Origin: Mycolicibacterium cosmeticum | Lineage (GTDB): Bacteria; Actinomycetota; Actinomycetes; Mycobacteriales; Mycobacteriaceae | Assembly (NCBI GenBank): GCA_016197365.1 | Contig: JACPVS010000026.1 | Location: forward strand, 118,581 to 182,580 | Length of the DNA: 64,000 bases | Reading direction: 5' to 3' | Shown: piece after piece, positions 18,539 to 27,149 of the stretch | How positions within the stretch are numbered: the first letter of the stretch is position 1 | How the letters are laid out: each line of letters opens with the position of its first letter | Notes under the pieces: generated by a model | What the model was told of the DNA's origin: nothing | The model's database searches: none | Seen by the model: only the letters and a program-made list of their open reading frames with translations | Program-made: the position numbers and the translations under genes

Positions 18539-19936
18539 ATGAGTGTGGCACGCCTCGGTGGCCTCGACGCCAGCCTGTTGTTCCTCGAGTTCGGCCGGCA
18601 GACCATGAACATCTGCACACTCATCGAGCTCGATACCTCGACCGTTCCGGGTGGTTACAGCTTCGAGAAGTTCCATTCGTACCTGGCCGACCGCTTGGCC
18701 GCGCTACCCGAGCTGCGGGTGAAACTCGCCGACAGCCGCTGGAATCTGGACAACCCGGTCTGGGTGGACGATCTCGATTTCGAGCTCGACCGGCACCTGC
18801 ACCGTGTCGTGCTCGCGCCGCCATGCGGACGCCGCGAGTTGTCCGACCTCGCAGCTGCCCAAACAGCGGGCCGCCTCGACCGCGGTCGCCCATTGTGGGA
18901 GATGTGGGTCATCGAGTGCGGTGCAGACTGCGTGGGCCCCGATCCTCGGGTTGCGGTACTGCTCAAACAACACCACGCGATCATGGACGGGGCCAGCGAC
19001 ACCGATCTGATGGGCAGGTTGTGCAGCACCGAAGTCGACGCGCCGGCGCCCGCACATCTGGCCGGGGCGGGGTCCGCCACCACCGGGGAGATCGCACGGG
19101 ACGGTGCGAAGCTGTTCGCCCGCAGGCCCTTTCACATCTCGACCCGATTGTTGCCGGCCCTGGCGCGCTCGATCGCCACGTCGGCGAAACTGGCGTTCGC
19201 AGCACGCGCGATGTCCAGCCCGTTCCGCGCTCCGGCGACGTCGTTCAACGGCAACGCCACCGAGGTTCGCAATCTCGCCTTCGTGCAACTTGATCTGTCA
19301 GAGGTCAAGACCGCCAAGAACGCATTCGGCGTGAAAGTCAACGATGTCGTCCTCGCCCTGCTCGCGGGGGCATTGCGAGACCACCTGCTGGACCGTGGCG
19401 AACTGCCGGCATCGGATCTGCTCGCGATGGTGCCGATCGCCGTCGAGGATCGGTCGGCAACCGGAGGCGCCAATCAGTTGTCGGCCGCCTTTTGCACCCT
19501 GCATACCGGAATCGCCGATCCCGTCGCGAGACTGCGGGCCATCGCCGCTGCCAGTGCTTCGGCCAAGCACCACAGTGCGGCGCTGGGACCCGCACTGTTG
19601 CGGGACACCTTGCAATACGTGTCGCCCAAGCTGCTGGGGCTGGCGATGCGCCTCTACATCTGGTCGGGCGCCAGCGCACGCCGGCCGGTGTGCAACATCT
19701 CCGTCTCCAACGTGCCCGCCCCGCCGGTCCAGTGGTATTTCGGGGCGGCGAAAGTCAAGGCGATGTACGGACTACCACCGGTCATGCACGGTATCGGCCT
19801 GCACGCCGGGGTCAGTTCGCTCAACGGCAAACTTGAGATCGGGCTGATGTCCTGCCCGGAATTGCTGCCGGACCTGTGGAGCGTCGCCGACCGCATTCCC
19901 GACGCGCTGAAGGAAATCCTGAACGCCGCAACGTGA
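18539..19936 (+). CDS. Wax ester synthase/diacylglycerol acyltransferase (WS/DGAT) family protein
   Basis: Acyl-CoA-dependent acyltransferase forming triacylglycerol or wax esters, 465 residues. Active-site motif HHAIMDG is present (His145, His146, Asp150), with the usual early LGGLDASLLFLE and the late NISVSNVPAPP segments. ATG 18539 is chosen because the conserved family N-terminus starts right after it; ATG 18506 is possible. Convergent with the P450 gene, 16 bp apart. Mycobacteria carry several paralogues, so acceptor specificity cannot be assigned. Confidence 0.9.
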   Translation: MSVARLGGLDASLLFLEFGRQTMNICTLIELDTSTVPGGYSFEKFHSYLADRLAALPELRVKLADSRWNLDNPVWVDDLDFELDRHLHRVVLAPPCGRRELSDLAAAQTAGRLDRGRPLWEMWVIECGADCVGPDPRVAVLLKQHHAIMDGASDTDLMGRLCSTEVDAPAPAHLAGAGSATTGEIARDGAKLFARRPFHISTRLLPALARSIATSAKLAFAARAMSSPFRAPATSFNGNATEVRNLAFVQLDLSEVKTAKNAFGVKVNDVVLALLAGALRDHLLDRGELPASDLLAMVPIAVEDRSATGGANQLSAAFCTLHTGIADPVARLRAIAAASASAKHHSAALGPALLRDTLQYVSPKLLGLAMRLYIWSGASARRPVCNISVSNVPAPPVQWYFGAAKVKAMYGLPPVMHGIGLHAGVSSLNGKLEIGLMSCPELLPDLWSVADRIPDALKEILNAAT

Positions 19937-19952
19937 TGGTCCGCAACGACGA

Positions 19953-21347
19953 TCAGCGGGGACGTCGGTGCCCCCGCCGGGACAGCGTGACCGGTAGCCC
20001 GCCGGCAAGCCCTGCCGCGCCGAGGGCGTCGTACCGCGGCTTCCAGCCCGGCCGAAGAGTGACCTCGTAGCGCCGCAGGATCGCGGCGACGGTCAGCACC
20101 GCTTCGCTGTTGGCCAGTCGATATCCCATGCACTTGCGGGGGCCGACATTGAACGGAACGTAGGCATTTCGGTTGATCTTGTCGTCCAGGAAGCGGCTGG
20201 GCCGAAAGTCCTGCGGGTCGGTCCAGAATCGCGGGTCGTGGTGTAACCCGTACGGGGAGATCAGGACATGGGAGCCCGCCGGAATCGCGTAGCCACCGAT
20301 CTCATCGTCGGCTGCTGCCGTCCGGATGATCGCCGGCGCAGCCGCCTGCAGACGCTGGGCCTCGTCGAAACAACACTGAACGTACGCCAGGCGCTCCAGG
20401 TGTCGATATTCCAGCTCGGCGCCTTGCAGCGCATCCACCTCGGCACGCGCGCGGGCCAGGCATGTCGGATTCGCGAACAACAACGCCACCGTCCAACCCA
20501 GCGCCACCGTCGTCGTTCCGACGCCCGCGAGCACCAGACCGAAGAGCTCAGAGCGCATCCGGACGTACTGCTCTTCTGCCGTACCCGGGAAGGACATACC
20601 GAGCAGGACATCCAGCACGTCCGGTGACTGTCGCGGCGCCTCGCGCCGGCGCCGGGCGATGAGCTCGTCCAGCGCGTCGAACATGAACCGCTTGGCCGCC
20701 TCGCCGCTGGCCCGGAACGGGCGTGGCACGAATGAGGGCAGCAGGTAGCTCGACGCGCGACTCATCACGTGACGGTCATAGTCCTTGGTGGCCACGACAA
20801 AACGCCGCAGTTGCGCTGTGGGCATCCTCGTGCTGAACATCGACCTCATCAGCCCGTCCATCACCACGACACCGAGCTCGTCCTGCAGTCTGACCGGTTC
20901 ACCCGAGTCTGCGTGTACGGTCCATGCGCCGACGCGCTCGGTCACACCCGCGACCAGTTGAGCACACACCGCGGCGAGCGCCGATTCGCCGAAATAGGGA
21001 TTCAGTTCTCGCCGGGTCCGCCGCCATTCGTCCCCTACCAGCAGCGGCAGCGGCGGCGGCTCACCGAAGAACCATTCCCGTGTCGACTCATGCTTGGGGT
21101 AGCGCCCATGATGGCGGGTCATCACGTGATCGACGTGGTCAGGGTGGCTGACCAAAGTCATGGTGACCGCCGAAACGGGCACCGGGATGCTGGCCACGTC
21201 ACCGTACCGGCGTGCGAGCTCAGGGAGCCAGGTGTAGGCGCGGTCGTCCAGACCGGCCATCATCGTCACCAGTCGCACCAGAGACGGCCCGGGCGGCCGC
21301 GCCGCCTTCGTGCCGGTATCGGAGCCGTCGTGAGCGCCAATCACCAT
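19953..21347 (-). CDS. Cytochrome P450, sibling 1 of the Coq4-flanking pair
   Basis: Haem monooxygenase, about 464 residues. Haem loop PFNVGPRKCMGYRLA (Cys about 406), helix K ExxR as DEAQR, helix I AGVGTTT where the usual acidic residue before Thr is missing. The sequence around the haem (HHDPRFWTDPQDFRPSRF) resembles the longer CYP4/CYP110/CYP132-like proteins more than the short bacterial class I type; no CYP number is assigned. ATG 21347 abuts GGGAGGG, so GTG 21344 may be the true start. Very similar to the P450 at 22308-23642. Confidence 0.9.
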   Translation of the reverse strand: MVIGAHDGSDTGTKAARPPGPSLVRLVTMMAGLDDRAYTWLPELARRYGDVASIPVPVSAVTMTLVSHPDHVDHVMTRHHGRYPKHESTREWFFGEPPPLPLLVGDEWRRTRRELNPYFGESALAAVCAQLVAGVTERVGAWTVHADSGEPVRLQDELGVVVMDGLMRSMFSTRMPTAQLRRFVVATKDYDRHVMSRASSYLLPSFVPRPFRASGEAAKRFMFDALDELIARRRREAPRQSPDVLDVLLGMSFPGTAEEQYVRMRSELFGLVLAGVGTTTVALGWTVALLFANPTCLARARAEVDALQGAELEYRHLERLAYVQCCFDEAQRLQAAAPAIIRTAAADDEIGGYAIPAGSHVLISPYGLHHDPRFWTDPQDFRPSRFLDDKINRNAYVPFNVGPRKCMGYRLANSEAVLTVAAILRRYEVTLRPGWKPRYDALGAAGLAGGLPVTLSRRGHRRPR

Positions 21348-21406
21348 CCCTCCCAAGCTAACATCCCGCCGGATACACGGTGGCCTGTGCGGTATCTGAG
21401 TATCGG

Positions 21407-21424
21407 CCGAACTCGCCGGTTCGG
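21407..21424. promoter_or_regulatory. Dyad CCGAAC-N6-GTTCGG between P450 and Coq4-like gene
   Basis: Perfect 6-bp arms around 6 bp, in the 164-bp divergent region. A TTGACC hexamer lies about 30 bp downstream toward the Coq4-like gene. It does not match the mycobacterial SOS box (TCGAAC-N4-GTTCGA) in spacing, so another regulator is more likely. Confidence 0.35.
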
Positions 21425-21511
21425 GTTACGGCACGCAGGGACAGCGCAATTGACCAAGGCTAGGCAAGCAGTCCTGCGTCGAATAAGGTTCCCAACCGGA
21501 GGTTGATGCCG

Positions 21512-22327
21512 ATGTCCACAACCACTGCACCCCTCGGCGGCTACAGCCGCCCCGGCGGTGAGGTCCCGGACAAATCCGATATCCGCGCAGCGCTGTCCTG
21601 TTGGCGCGGCTACGTCCAGGGCGACCCGGACGTGGTGTTCGAAGTCCATCTGGCCCTGGGAGCCAACGTCTGGGGACGGTCTTTTCACCAGGCACGCGCG
21701 CACCCGAACGGCCGCAGGGTGTTTCAGGAGAAACCGGACATCCTGAAAAAGTTGCGCGACGACGCATATCTCGCGACCCTGTCGGCCGGCACGGTCGGGC
21801 ATGCCTACCGCGCTTTTCTCACGGTCAACCGGCTGGATGCGGGCATCTACGATGAGGGCAGCATCGTCCGCCCACTGGCCGAGAAGAACAATTGGGATGA
21901 GGACTACTACTACTACATCATGCGGGTCACGGCGCTGCACGATCTCGTCCATGTGATCACCGGATACGGACCCGATCTCGCGGGTGAGGTGATCGCCATC
22001 GGATTCACCTGTGGCCAGATGGAACCGGCGTCGCCGTTGCGGCAGATCGGATACGCCATGGCCGCAGGTGTTCCCGGTGCATCGTTGCCGCACAAGCTTC
22101 GCGTGTACCGGCAAGCGGTCGAGCGCGGGCGCCGGGCGGACAAGCTTGCCGTGGCACCTTGGGAAGATCTCCTGGACAAACCGCTCGGTGACGTGCGGTC
22201 CCTACTCGGTATTGCGCCGATGGCACAGGCACATCCCCGGGGGACGTGGTACACGACCTGGACGCCACGGGGCGCAGATCCATTGAGCCGCTGGGACTAC
22301 GACGCGATCATCGCATCGACAGCGTGA
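21512..22327 (+). CDS. Coq4-family protein
   Basis: 271 residues. The Coq4 metal-site signature HDxxH-x11-E is intact: His143, Asp144, His147 and Glu159 in HDLVHVITGYGPDLAGE. Eukaryotic and proteobacterial COQ4 acts in ubiquinone biosynthesis at the C1 ring position (decarboxylation/hydroxylation). Mycobacteria are expected to make menaquinone, so a different small-molecule substrate is likely. ATG 21512 is chosen because GGAGG (21498-21502) is 9 nt away; ATG 21506 and TTG 21503 are too close. It lies between two sibling P450 genes and its 3' end overlaps the second by 20 bp. Confidence 0.85.
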   Translation: MSTTTAPLGGYSRPGGEVPDKSDIRAALSCWRGYVQGDPDVVFEVHLALGANVWGRSFHQARAHPNGRRVFQEKPDILKKLRDDAYLATLSAGTVGHAYRAFLTVNRLDAGIYDEGSIVRPLAEKNNWDEDYYYYIMRVTALHDLVHVITGYGPDLAGEVIAIGFTCGQMEPASPLRQIGYAMAAGVPGASLPHKLRVYRQAVERGRRADKLAVAPWEDLLDKPLGDVRSLLGIAPMAQAHPRGTWYTTWTPRGADPLSRWDYDAIIASTA

Positions 22328-23642
22328 CCGGCAGACCGCCGGCAAGACCCGTCGCGCCCCGTAGTTCGTGCCGCGGTCGCCACCCTGTCGGCAGGCTCAC
22401 CTCATAGCGCTGCAGGATCGCCGCCATGGTGAGCACCGCCGCAGCGTTGGCCAGCCGGTAGCCCATGCATTTGCGTGGTCCGATATTGAAGGGGACGTAC
22501 GCATTTCGATTGATCTGGTCGTCCAGGAACCGGCTGGGCCGGAACGTGCCGGGCTCGGTCCAGAACCTGGCGTCACGGTGCAGTCCGTACGGCGAGATCA
22601 GTACGTGTGAACCGGCCGGGATGACATAGCCGCCGATCTCGTCATCCTCGGTCGCGGTCCGGATGTTGGCGGGCGTGGCTGCCTGAATCCGCTGACCTTC
22701 GTCGAAGCAGCACCGGAGATACTGCAGCTCGCCGAGGTGCTGAAACTGCAGGGGCATCGCGCCGAGCGCGTCCACTTCCGCGCGGGCACGAACCAGAGCC
22801 TGCTGATCGGCGAACAACAGTCCCACCGACCAGGCCAGCGCACCGGAGGTGGTGTCCACACCCGCAAGCACCAGGTCGAACAACTCGGACCGCAGCTGCG
22901 GGTACTCCAGCGGCATACTCAGCAGCACATCGAGGACATCCGGATGCGCTTGCGGCCCTGCGGAACTGCGCCGTTCGATCAATTCGTCGAGGGCACCGAA
23001 GATATAGCTCTTGGCCGCCTCCCCACGCCGACGCAACGGCCTGGGCAGGAAGCCGGGCAGAAGGTAGGTCGCCGTCCGCACCATCGCGAAACGGGCGTAG
23101 TCACGCGTCGCATCGACGAACCGGGTCAACTCGGTGGTGGACAGCGCCGTGGTGAACATCGAGCGCATCAGACCATCGGTCACGACGACGGCCAGCGCGT
23201 CCTGCAGATCGACGCCCCGGCCCGGACCGGCGTGACCGTCCCAGGCGGCCACCCGCTCGGTGATCCCCGCGGTCAGGTGGGCGCCGGCGGCTGTGAGTCC
23301 CTGTTCCCCGAAATGCGGATTGAGCGCTCTGCGGGTCCGCTTCCACTCTTCCCCCACCAGCAAGGGGAGCGGCGGGGGTTGATCGAAGAACAATTCGCGG
23401 ATCGACTCGTGTTTGCGGTACCGGGAATGGTGGCGGGTCATCACGTGATCCACGTGATCCGGGTGACTGACCAAGGTCATCGTCGTACGCCCCGGCACCG
23501 GGATATCGGCGACGTCACCGTATCGGCGGGCGATCTCGGGGAGCAGCGTGTACGTCGGATCGGGCAATTCACCCGCGACGATCATTCCCAACCGGGCAAG
23601 ACTCGGACCCGGCGGACGGCGCCGACCGTGTGCGTGCACCAT
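22308..23642 (-). CDS. Cytochrome P450, sibling 2 of the Coq4-flanking pair
   Basis: 444 residues, close paralogue of the P450 at 19953-21347 along its whole length (shared RPPGPSL start, VSHPDHVDHVMTRHH, PFNIGPRKCMGYRLAN haem loop with Cys about 392). Unlike its sibling, helix I reads AGVDTTS with the normal acidic residue, and helix K is DEGQR. ATG 23642 is fixed by AGGAGG 6 nt upstream. It follows the SDR gene by 25 bp in the same direction, so it ends a run that begins with the acyl-CoA ligase at 27149. Confidence 0.92.
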   Translation of the reverse strand: MVHAHGRRRPPGPSLARLGMIVAGELPDPTYTLLPEIARRYGDVADIPVPGRTTMTLVSHPDHVDHVMTRHHSRYRKHESIRELFFDQPPPLPLLVGEEWKRTRRALNPHFGEQGLTAAGAHLTAGITERVAAWDGHAGPGRGVDLQDALAVVVTDGLMRSMFTTALSTTELTRFVDATRDYARFAMVRTATYLLPGFLPRPLRRRGEAAKSYIFGALDELIERRSSAGPQAHPDVLDVLLSMPLEYPQLRSELFDLVLAGVDTTSGALAWSVGLLFADQQALVRARAEVDALGAMPLQFQHLGELQYLRCCFDEGQRIQAATPANIRTATEDDEIGGYVIPAGSHVLISPYGLHRDARFWTEPGTFRPSRFLDDQINRNAYVPFNIGPRKCMGYRLANAAAVLTMAAILQRYEVSLPTGWRPRHELRGATGLAGGLPVTLSMR

Positions 23643-23667
23643 CTGTGACCTCCTGAGGGTATTCGAC

Positions 23668-24435
23668 TCAGCGAGAAGGTGACTCGAGGTTGACCCCGAA
23701 CAACCGTCCTGCGCGGGCCGAGAGTTCCGGGACCATCGCACCCAGGGCGAGGGCCAACCGCATGTCCGCCGGGGCAACGATCGTCTCGGCCTTGTTCCGC
23801 TTGATTGTTCGCACCACCGCCCGAGCCACCTCGTGCGGACTGTTCGTCCGCATACCGCGGGGAACTGCTACGCCGCTGTCGACGAACATCCCGGCTTCGC
23901 GGACGAAGACCGGCTCGACGATCGATACCCCGATTCCGAGCCGATGCAGATCTTGCCGCAGAGCCAACGCGAAACCCCGGAGGCCGAACTTGGTGGCGTT
24001 GTACACCGGCGAATTGGCCGCGGTCACCCGGCTTCCCGCCGATCCGATGAACACGATGTGCCCGTGCCGCTGCGCCACCATCAGTGGCACGATCCCGTGG
24101 GCCATCACGATGGGGGCGCGCAGATTCACCGCGATGGCCTCGTCGATGTCCCGAACCGCCACGTCACCGAGCCGCCCGCCGGCATGTACCGCGGCATTGG
24201 CGATCAGCACGTCGACCGAGCCGGATCGAGCGACCAATCGCTGGACCTCATCGGGCCGCGAAAGGTCGGCCGCGATCATGGTGGCATCCAGTTCTGCCGA
24301 CAATTCCGCCAGCGCTTCCGTCGAGCGTCCGGTCAGGATAAGTTCGGCGCCTTCGTGTTTGAGCTCGCGAGCCAGGGCTCGCCCGATTCCGCCGCCGGCA
24401 CCGGACAACAACACGGTCTTGCCCTTCACGTCCAT
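23668..24435 (-). CDS. Short-chain dehydrogenase/reductase
   Basis: 255 residues. Nucleotide loop GAGGGIG (about 12-18), NAA motif in LIANAAV, and YNATK catalytic Tyr/Lys. NAD(P)-dependent alcohol/ketone interconversion on an unknown substrate. ATG 24435 begins exactly at the conserved beta-strand (MDVKGKTVLLSGAGGG); upstream in-frame codons are not SDR-like. Sits between P450 genes, 28 bp after the upstream one, so it may oxidise a P450-made alcohol. Confidence 0.9.
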   Translation of the reverse strand: MDVKGKTVLLSGAGGGIGRALARELKHEGAELILTGRSTEALAELSAELDATMIAADLSRPDEVQRLVARSGSVDVLIANAAVHAGGRLGDVAVRDIDEAIAVNLRAPIVMAHGIVPLMVAQRHGHIVFIGSAGSRVTAANSPVYNATKFGLRGFALALRQDLHRLGIGVSIVEPVFVREAGMFVDSGVAVPRGMRTNSPHEVARAVVRTIKRNKAETIVAPADMRLALALGAMVPELSARAGRLFGVNLESPSR

Positions 24436-24463
24436 GCGGGCCCGTCGCCCACCAGGCCGGCCG

Positions 24464-25684
24464 TCACGGCAGCACCCGGACCGGAAGGGTCTGCCAACCC
24501 GTGACGGTGGGGGCTTCCAGCCGCTTGGCTTCCTCCCACAGCACCTCATACCGAGGCATGAAGTCGAGCAGGTGGTTGATCGCGATGACACTCTCCAGCC
24601 GTGCGAGGGGTGCCCCCAGACAAGTGTGGATGCCGTACCCGAAACCCAGATGCGCAGGCTGGATTTGGGGGCGGTCGATATCGAACCTGTCGGGATCGGC
24701 GAAGACCGCCGGATCGCGGTTGGCGGCCGGCCCACACAGCAACACCGCGTTGCCCGCTGGGATGACGATGCCCTGCACCACCGCCTCTCGCAGCGTCCAC
24801 CTGACGTTGTAGCGCACCGGGCCGTCATACCGGAGCAGCTCTTCAACCGCTGCAGGAACCTTGCTGCGATCGGCGCGGAGCTTGTCCCATTGATCGGGGT
24901 GTCGGGCGAAGACCGCCATCGCATTCCCCACCAGCTCGGTCACGGTTTCACCGCCCGCGCCGGCGATCAACAGGGCGAAGCCCGTGATCTCCAGGTCGTC
25001 GAGCCGCGAAACCTCGCCGTTCTCGCGTTCGACCTCGGCATCGAGTAGTCGGCTGATGAGATCGTCGACCGGTTCGGCCCGGCGTTTCTGGACGAGGTCG
25101 TAGAAGAACATCACCGCATTGCCGAGTGCCGCGTTGCTCGCCGCGCTGCGTTCCATCTGTCCCGGTTCGACACTGTTGGTCTCGTCGACCCACAACCTCA
25201 CCTGCTGGCGCGACTCCGGCGGAACACCGGCCATGCCCGCGATGATCTCCAGCGGAAAGAGGGCGGAGAAGTCGCCCACGACATCGAATCTGGACGGATC
25301 GGCCGCCGCCAGATAGTGCTCGACCAGTTCTTCGATCGCGCGATCCAGCGCGCCGATCGAGCGGGCACCGAACGACTTGCTGACCAGACCCCGCATCCGG
25401 CGGTGGTCAGGTGGATCCATGAACAGGATGGCGGGCGGGGGTGGCTGATCCGATTTCACCATGGCGAGATCGAAACCTCTTGCCGAGGAGTATGTCTCGT
25501 GATCCCGGTAGGCGTTGACCACATCGCCGTAATGGGTCAGTGCGTAGAAATCACGTTCGGCGTTGTAGTAGACGGGTGTCTCCTGGCGCACGCGACGATA
25601 GGCGTCGTGGTGATCGAGCAGGAACTCGCGAGAGTACGGGTCGAAATGTACGTCCGGTCCAGCCAATTGCTCCCCCTGACTCAT
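24464..25684 (-). CDS. Cytochrome P450, short bacterial class I type
   Basis: 406 residues. Haem loop FGYGIHTCLGAPLARLE (Cys about 355), helix I AGAGGET with Gly-Glu in place of Asp, helix K VEELLR. It starts with HFDPYSREFLLDHHDAYRRVRQETPVYYN, typical of CYPs that use separate ferredoxin and reductase. ATG 25684; upstream ligase ends 19 bp before, so the two are co-transcribed. Distinct from the two Coq4-flanking P450s. Confidence 0.92.
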   Translation of the reverse strand: MSQGEQLAGPDVHFDPYSREFLLDHHDAYRRVRQETPVYYNAERDFYALTHYGDVVNAYRDHETYSSARGFDLAMVKSDQPPPPAILFMDPPDHRRMRGLVSKSFGARSIGALDRAIEELVEHYLAAADPSRFDVVGDFSALFPLEIIAGMAGVPPESRQQVRLWVDETNSVEPGQMERSAASNAALGNAVMFFYDLVQKRRAEPVDDLISRLLDAEVERENGEVSRLDDLEITGFALLIAGAGGETVTELVGNAMAVFARHPDQWDKLRADRSKVPAAVEELLRYDGPVRYNVRWTLREAVVQGIVIPAGNAVLLCGPAANRDPAVFADPDRFDIDRPQIQPAHLGFGYGIHTCLGAPLARLESVIAINHLLDFMPRYEVLWEEAKRLEAPTVTGWQTLPVRVLP

Positions 25685-25703
25685 GTGCTGTGACTATCCG
25701 TCG

Positions 25704-27149
25704 TCAGGTCGCCGGCGCCTCGGCTTCTAATTCGTTCTTCATCACCTTGCCGGTCGCATTCGTGGGAAGCGCGGTCAGGAACTCCACATACCGCGGCACC
25801 TTGTACCCGGCCATGCGTTCCCGACTCCAGCCGATCAGGTCTGCGGCGGTCGCCCCGCCATCATGGAGCACCACGAATGCCTTGCCCACCTGGCCCATCC
25901 GCTCGTCGGGCACGCCGATGACCGCGGCCTGGGCCACGGCCGGATGTTGCATCAGGAAGCCCTCGATCTCGGCCGGGTAGGCGTTGAAGCCACCCACGAT
26001 GAACATGTCCTTCTTGCGGCCGACGATCTTCAGCCGGCCCGAGTCGGTGAACTCACCGAGATCGCCGGTGTGCAGCCAGCCGTCGGCGTCGATGGCCTCC
26101 GCGGTGGCTGCCGGGTCGTCCAGGTAGCCGCGCATGATGCTGTAGCCGCGCACCAGCACCTCACCGTCGTCGCCGATCCGCACGTCGACGTCGGCGCAGG
26201 GCACCCCGGCGGTCGTGGCGACGTCTTCCGGGGAGTCGCCGGGCAGGGACAGTGTGACGTTGCCGGCCTCGGTCAGGCCGTAGCCGGTCATCAGACTCTG
26301 GAACGGCAACTCGTCACGGATGCGCCGGATGAGTTCGACGGGGATGTCGGCGGCGCCGGTCACGCCCGCCCGCAGCGTGGACAGTCTGGACTTGTCGGCG
26401 ACGGTCAGCAGCGAGTGATACAGCGTGGGCGGGCCGGGCAGCATCGTGATGCGTTCACGCTCAATGAGATCCACCACCGCGTCGATGTCGAACACCTGCA
26501 CCGGCAACATCGTCGCACCGCGCAGGAAGCACGCGATGAGGCCGGCCTTCAGCCCGAAGGTGTGGAAGTACGGGTTGATCATCAGGTAGCGGTCACCGCG
26601 GCGGAGGTCGGCCAGGGTCGCCCATTCCTCGTACATCCGCAGCGTCTGACGGTGACCCATCATGGCGCCCTTGGGCCGCCCGGTGGTGCCCGAGGTGTAG
26701 ATGACATCGGAAACGTCGGCGCCGTCGACGTTGGCCACGAACGGTGTACCGCCGGCCAGGAAGTCCGACCGCAGGTCGATGCTCGGGACGCCCGGGATCT
26801 GAAAATCCTGGTCCAGGAAACCCTGTTGCACCAGAACGGCTTTGGCACCACTGCGGGCGACCACGTCCGCGGCCTCTCCGGCCTTGAATCGGGTGTTGAC
26901 GGGCACCAGGACGGCGCCCGCGGTCATGATGCCGAACGCCGCGATGATCCATTCGACGGAGTTGGGCGCCCACAGGGCGACCCGGTCACCCTTGGCGATA
27001 CCGAACTCGTGGAACGCACCCGACGCCTGCCGGATGCGTTCCACGAGTTCGACGAAAGACAAGCGCTGCGGACCGTCGACGACGGCTTCGGCGTCGCCGA
27101 ACCGGTCGGCAGCACTGAGAACCATCTCGGGGATGGTCTGCCAGCTCAT
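25704..27149 (-). CDS. Acyl-CoA ligase (FadD-type, adenylate-forming)
   Basis: 481 residues. AMP-binding motif YTSGTTGRPKG, YGLTEAG, motif GWLHTGDLGEF, and C-terminal catalytic region PTNATGKVMKNEL with the conserved Lys. Activates a carboxylic acid as acyl-AMP, then acyl-CoA. At about 480 residues it is shorter than classic long-chain FadD proteins and closer to FadD3-like or aryl/cyclic-acid ligases. Starts directly after the amidohydrolase stop codon (no gap), so it is translationally linked to it. Confidence 0.92.
   Translation of the reverse strand: MSWQTIPEMVLSAADRFGDAEAVVDGPQRLSFVELVERIRQASGAFHEFGIAKGDRVALWAPNSVEWIIAAFGIMTAGAVLVPVNTRFKAGEAADVVARSGAKAVLVQQGFLDQDFQIPGVPSIDLRSDFLAGGTPFVANVDGADVSDVIYTSGTTGRPKGAMMGHRQTLRMYEEWATLADLRRGDRYLMINPYFHTFGLKAGLIACFLRGATMLPVQVFDIDAVVDLIERERITMLPGPPTLYHSLLTVADKSRLSTLRAGVTGAADIPVELIRRIRDELPFQSLMTGYGLTEAGNVTLSLPGDSPEDVATTAGVPCADVDVRIGDDGEVLVRGYSIMRGYLDDPAATAEAIDADGWLHTGDLGEFTDSGRLKIVGRKKDMFIVGGFNAYPAEIEGFLMQHPAVAQAAVIGVPDERMGQVGKAFVVLHDGGATAADLIGWSRERMAGYKVPRYVEFLTALPTNATGKVMKNELEAEAPAT

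Noticed and set aside
21407..21424. LexA (SOS) box
   Set aside because: The arms are CCGAAC/GTTCGG with 6 bp between them, whereas the mycobacterial box is TCGAAC-N4-GTTCGA.
25704..27149. Naming the ligase FadD3
   Set aside because: Length and neighbourhood are suggestive, but no ring-degradation genes of the KstR2 regulon are here, and general ligase motifs do not define the substrate.
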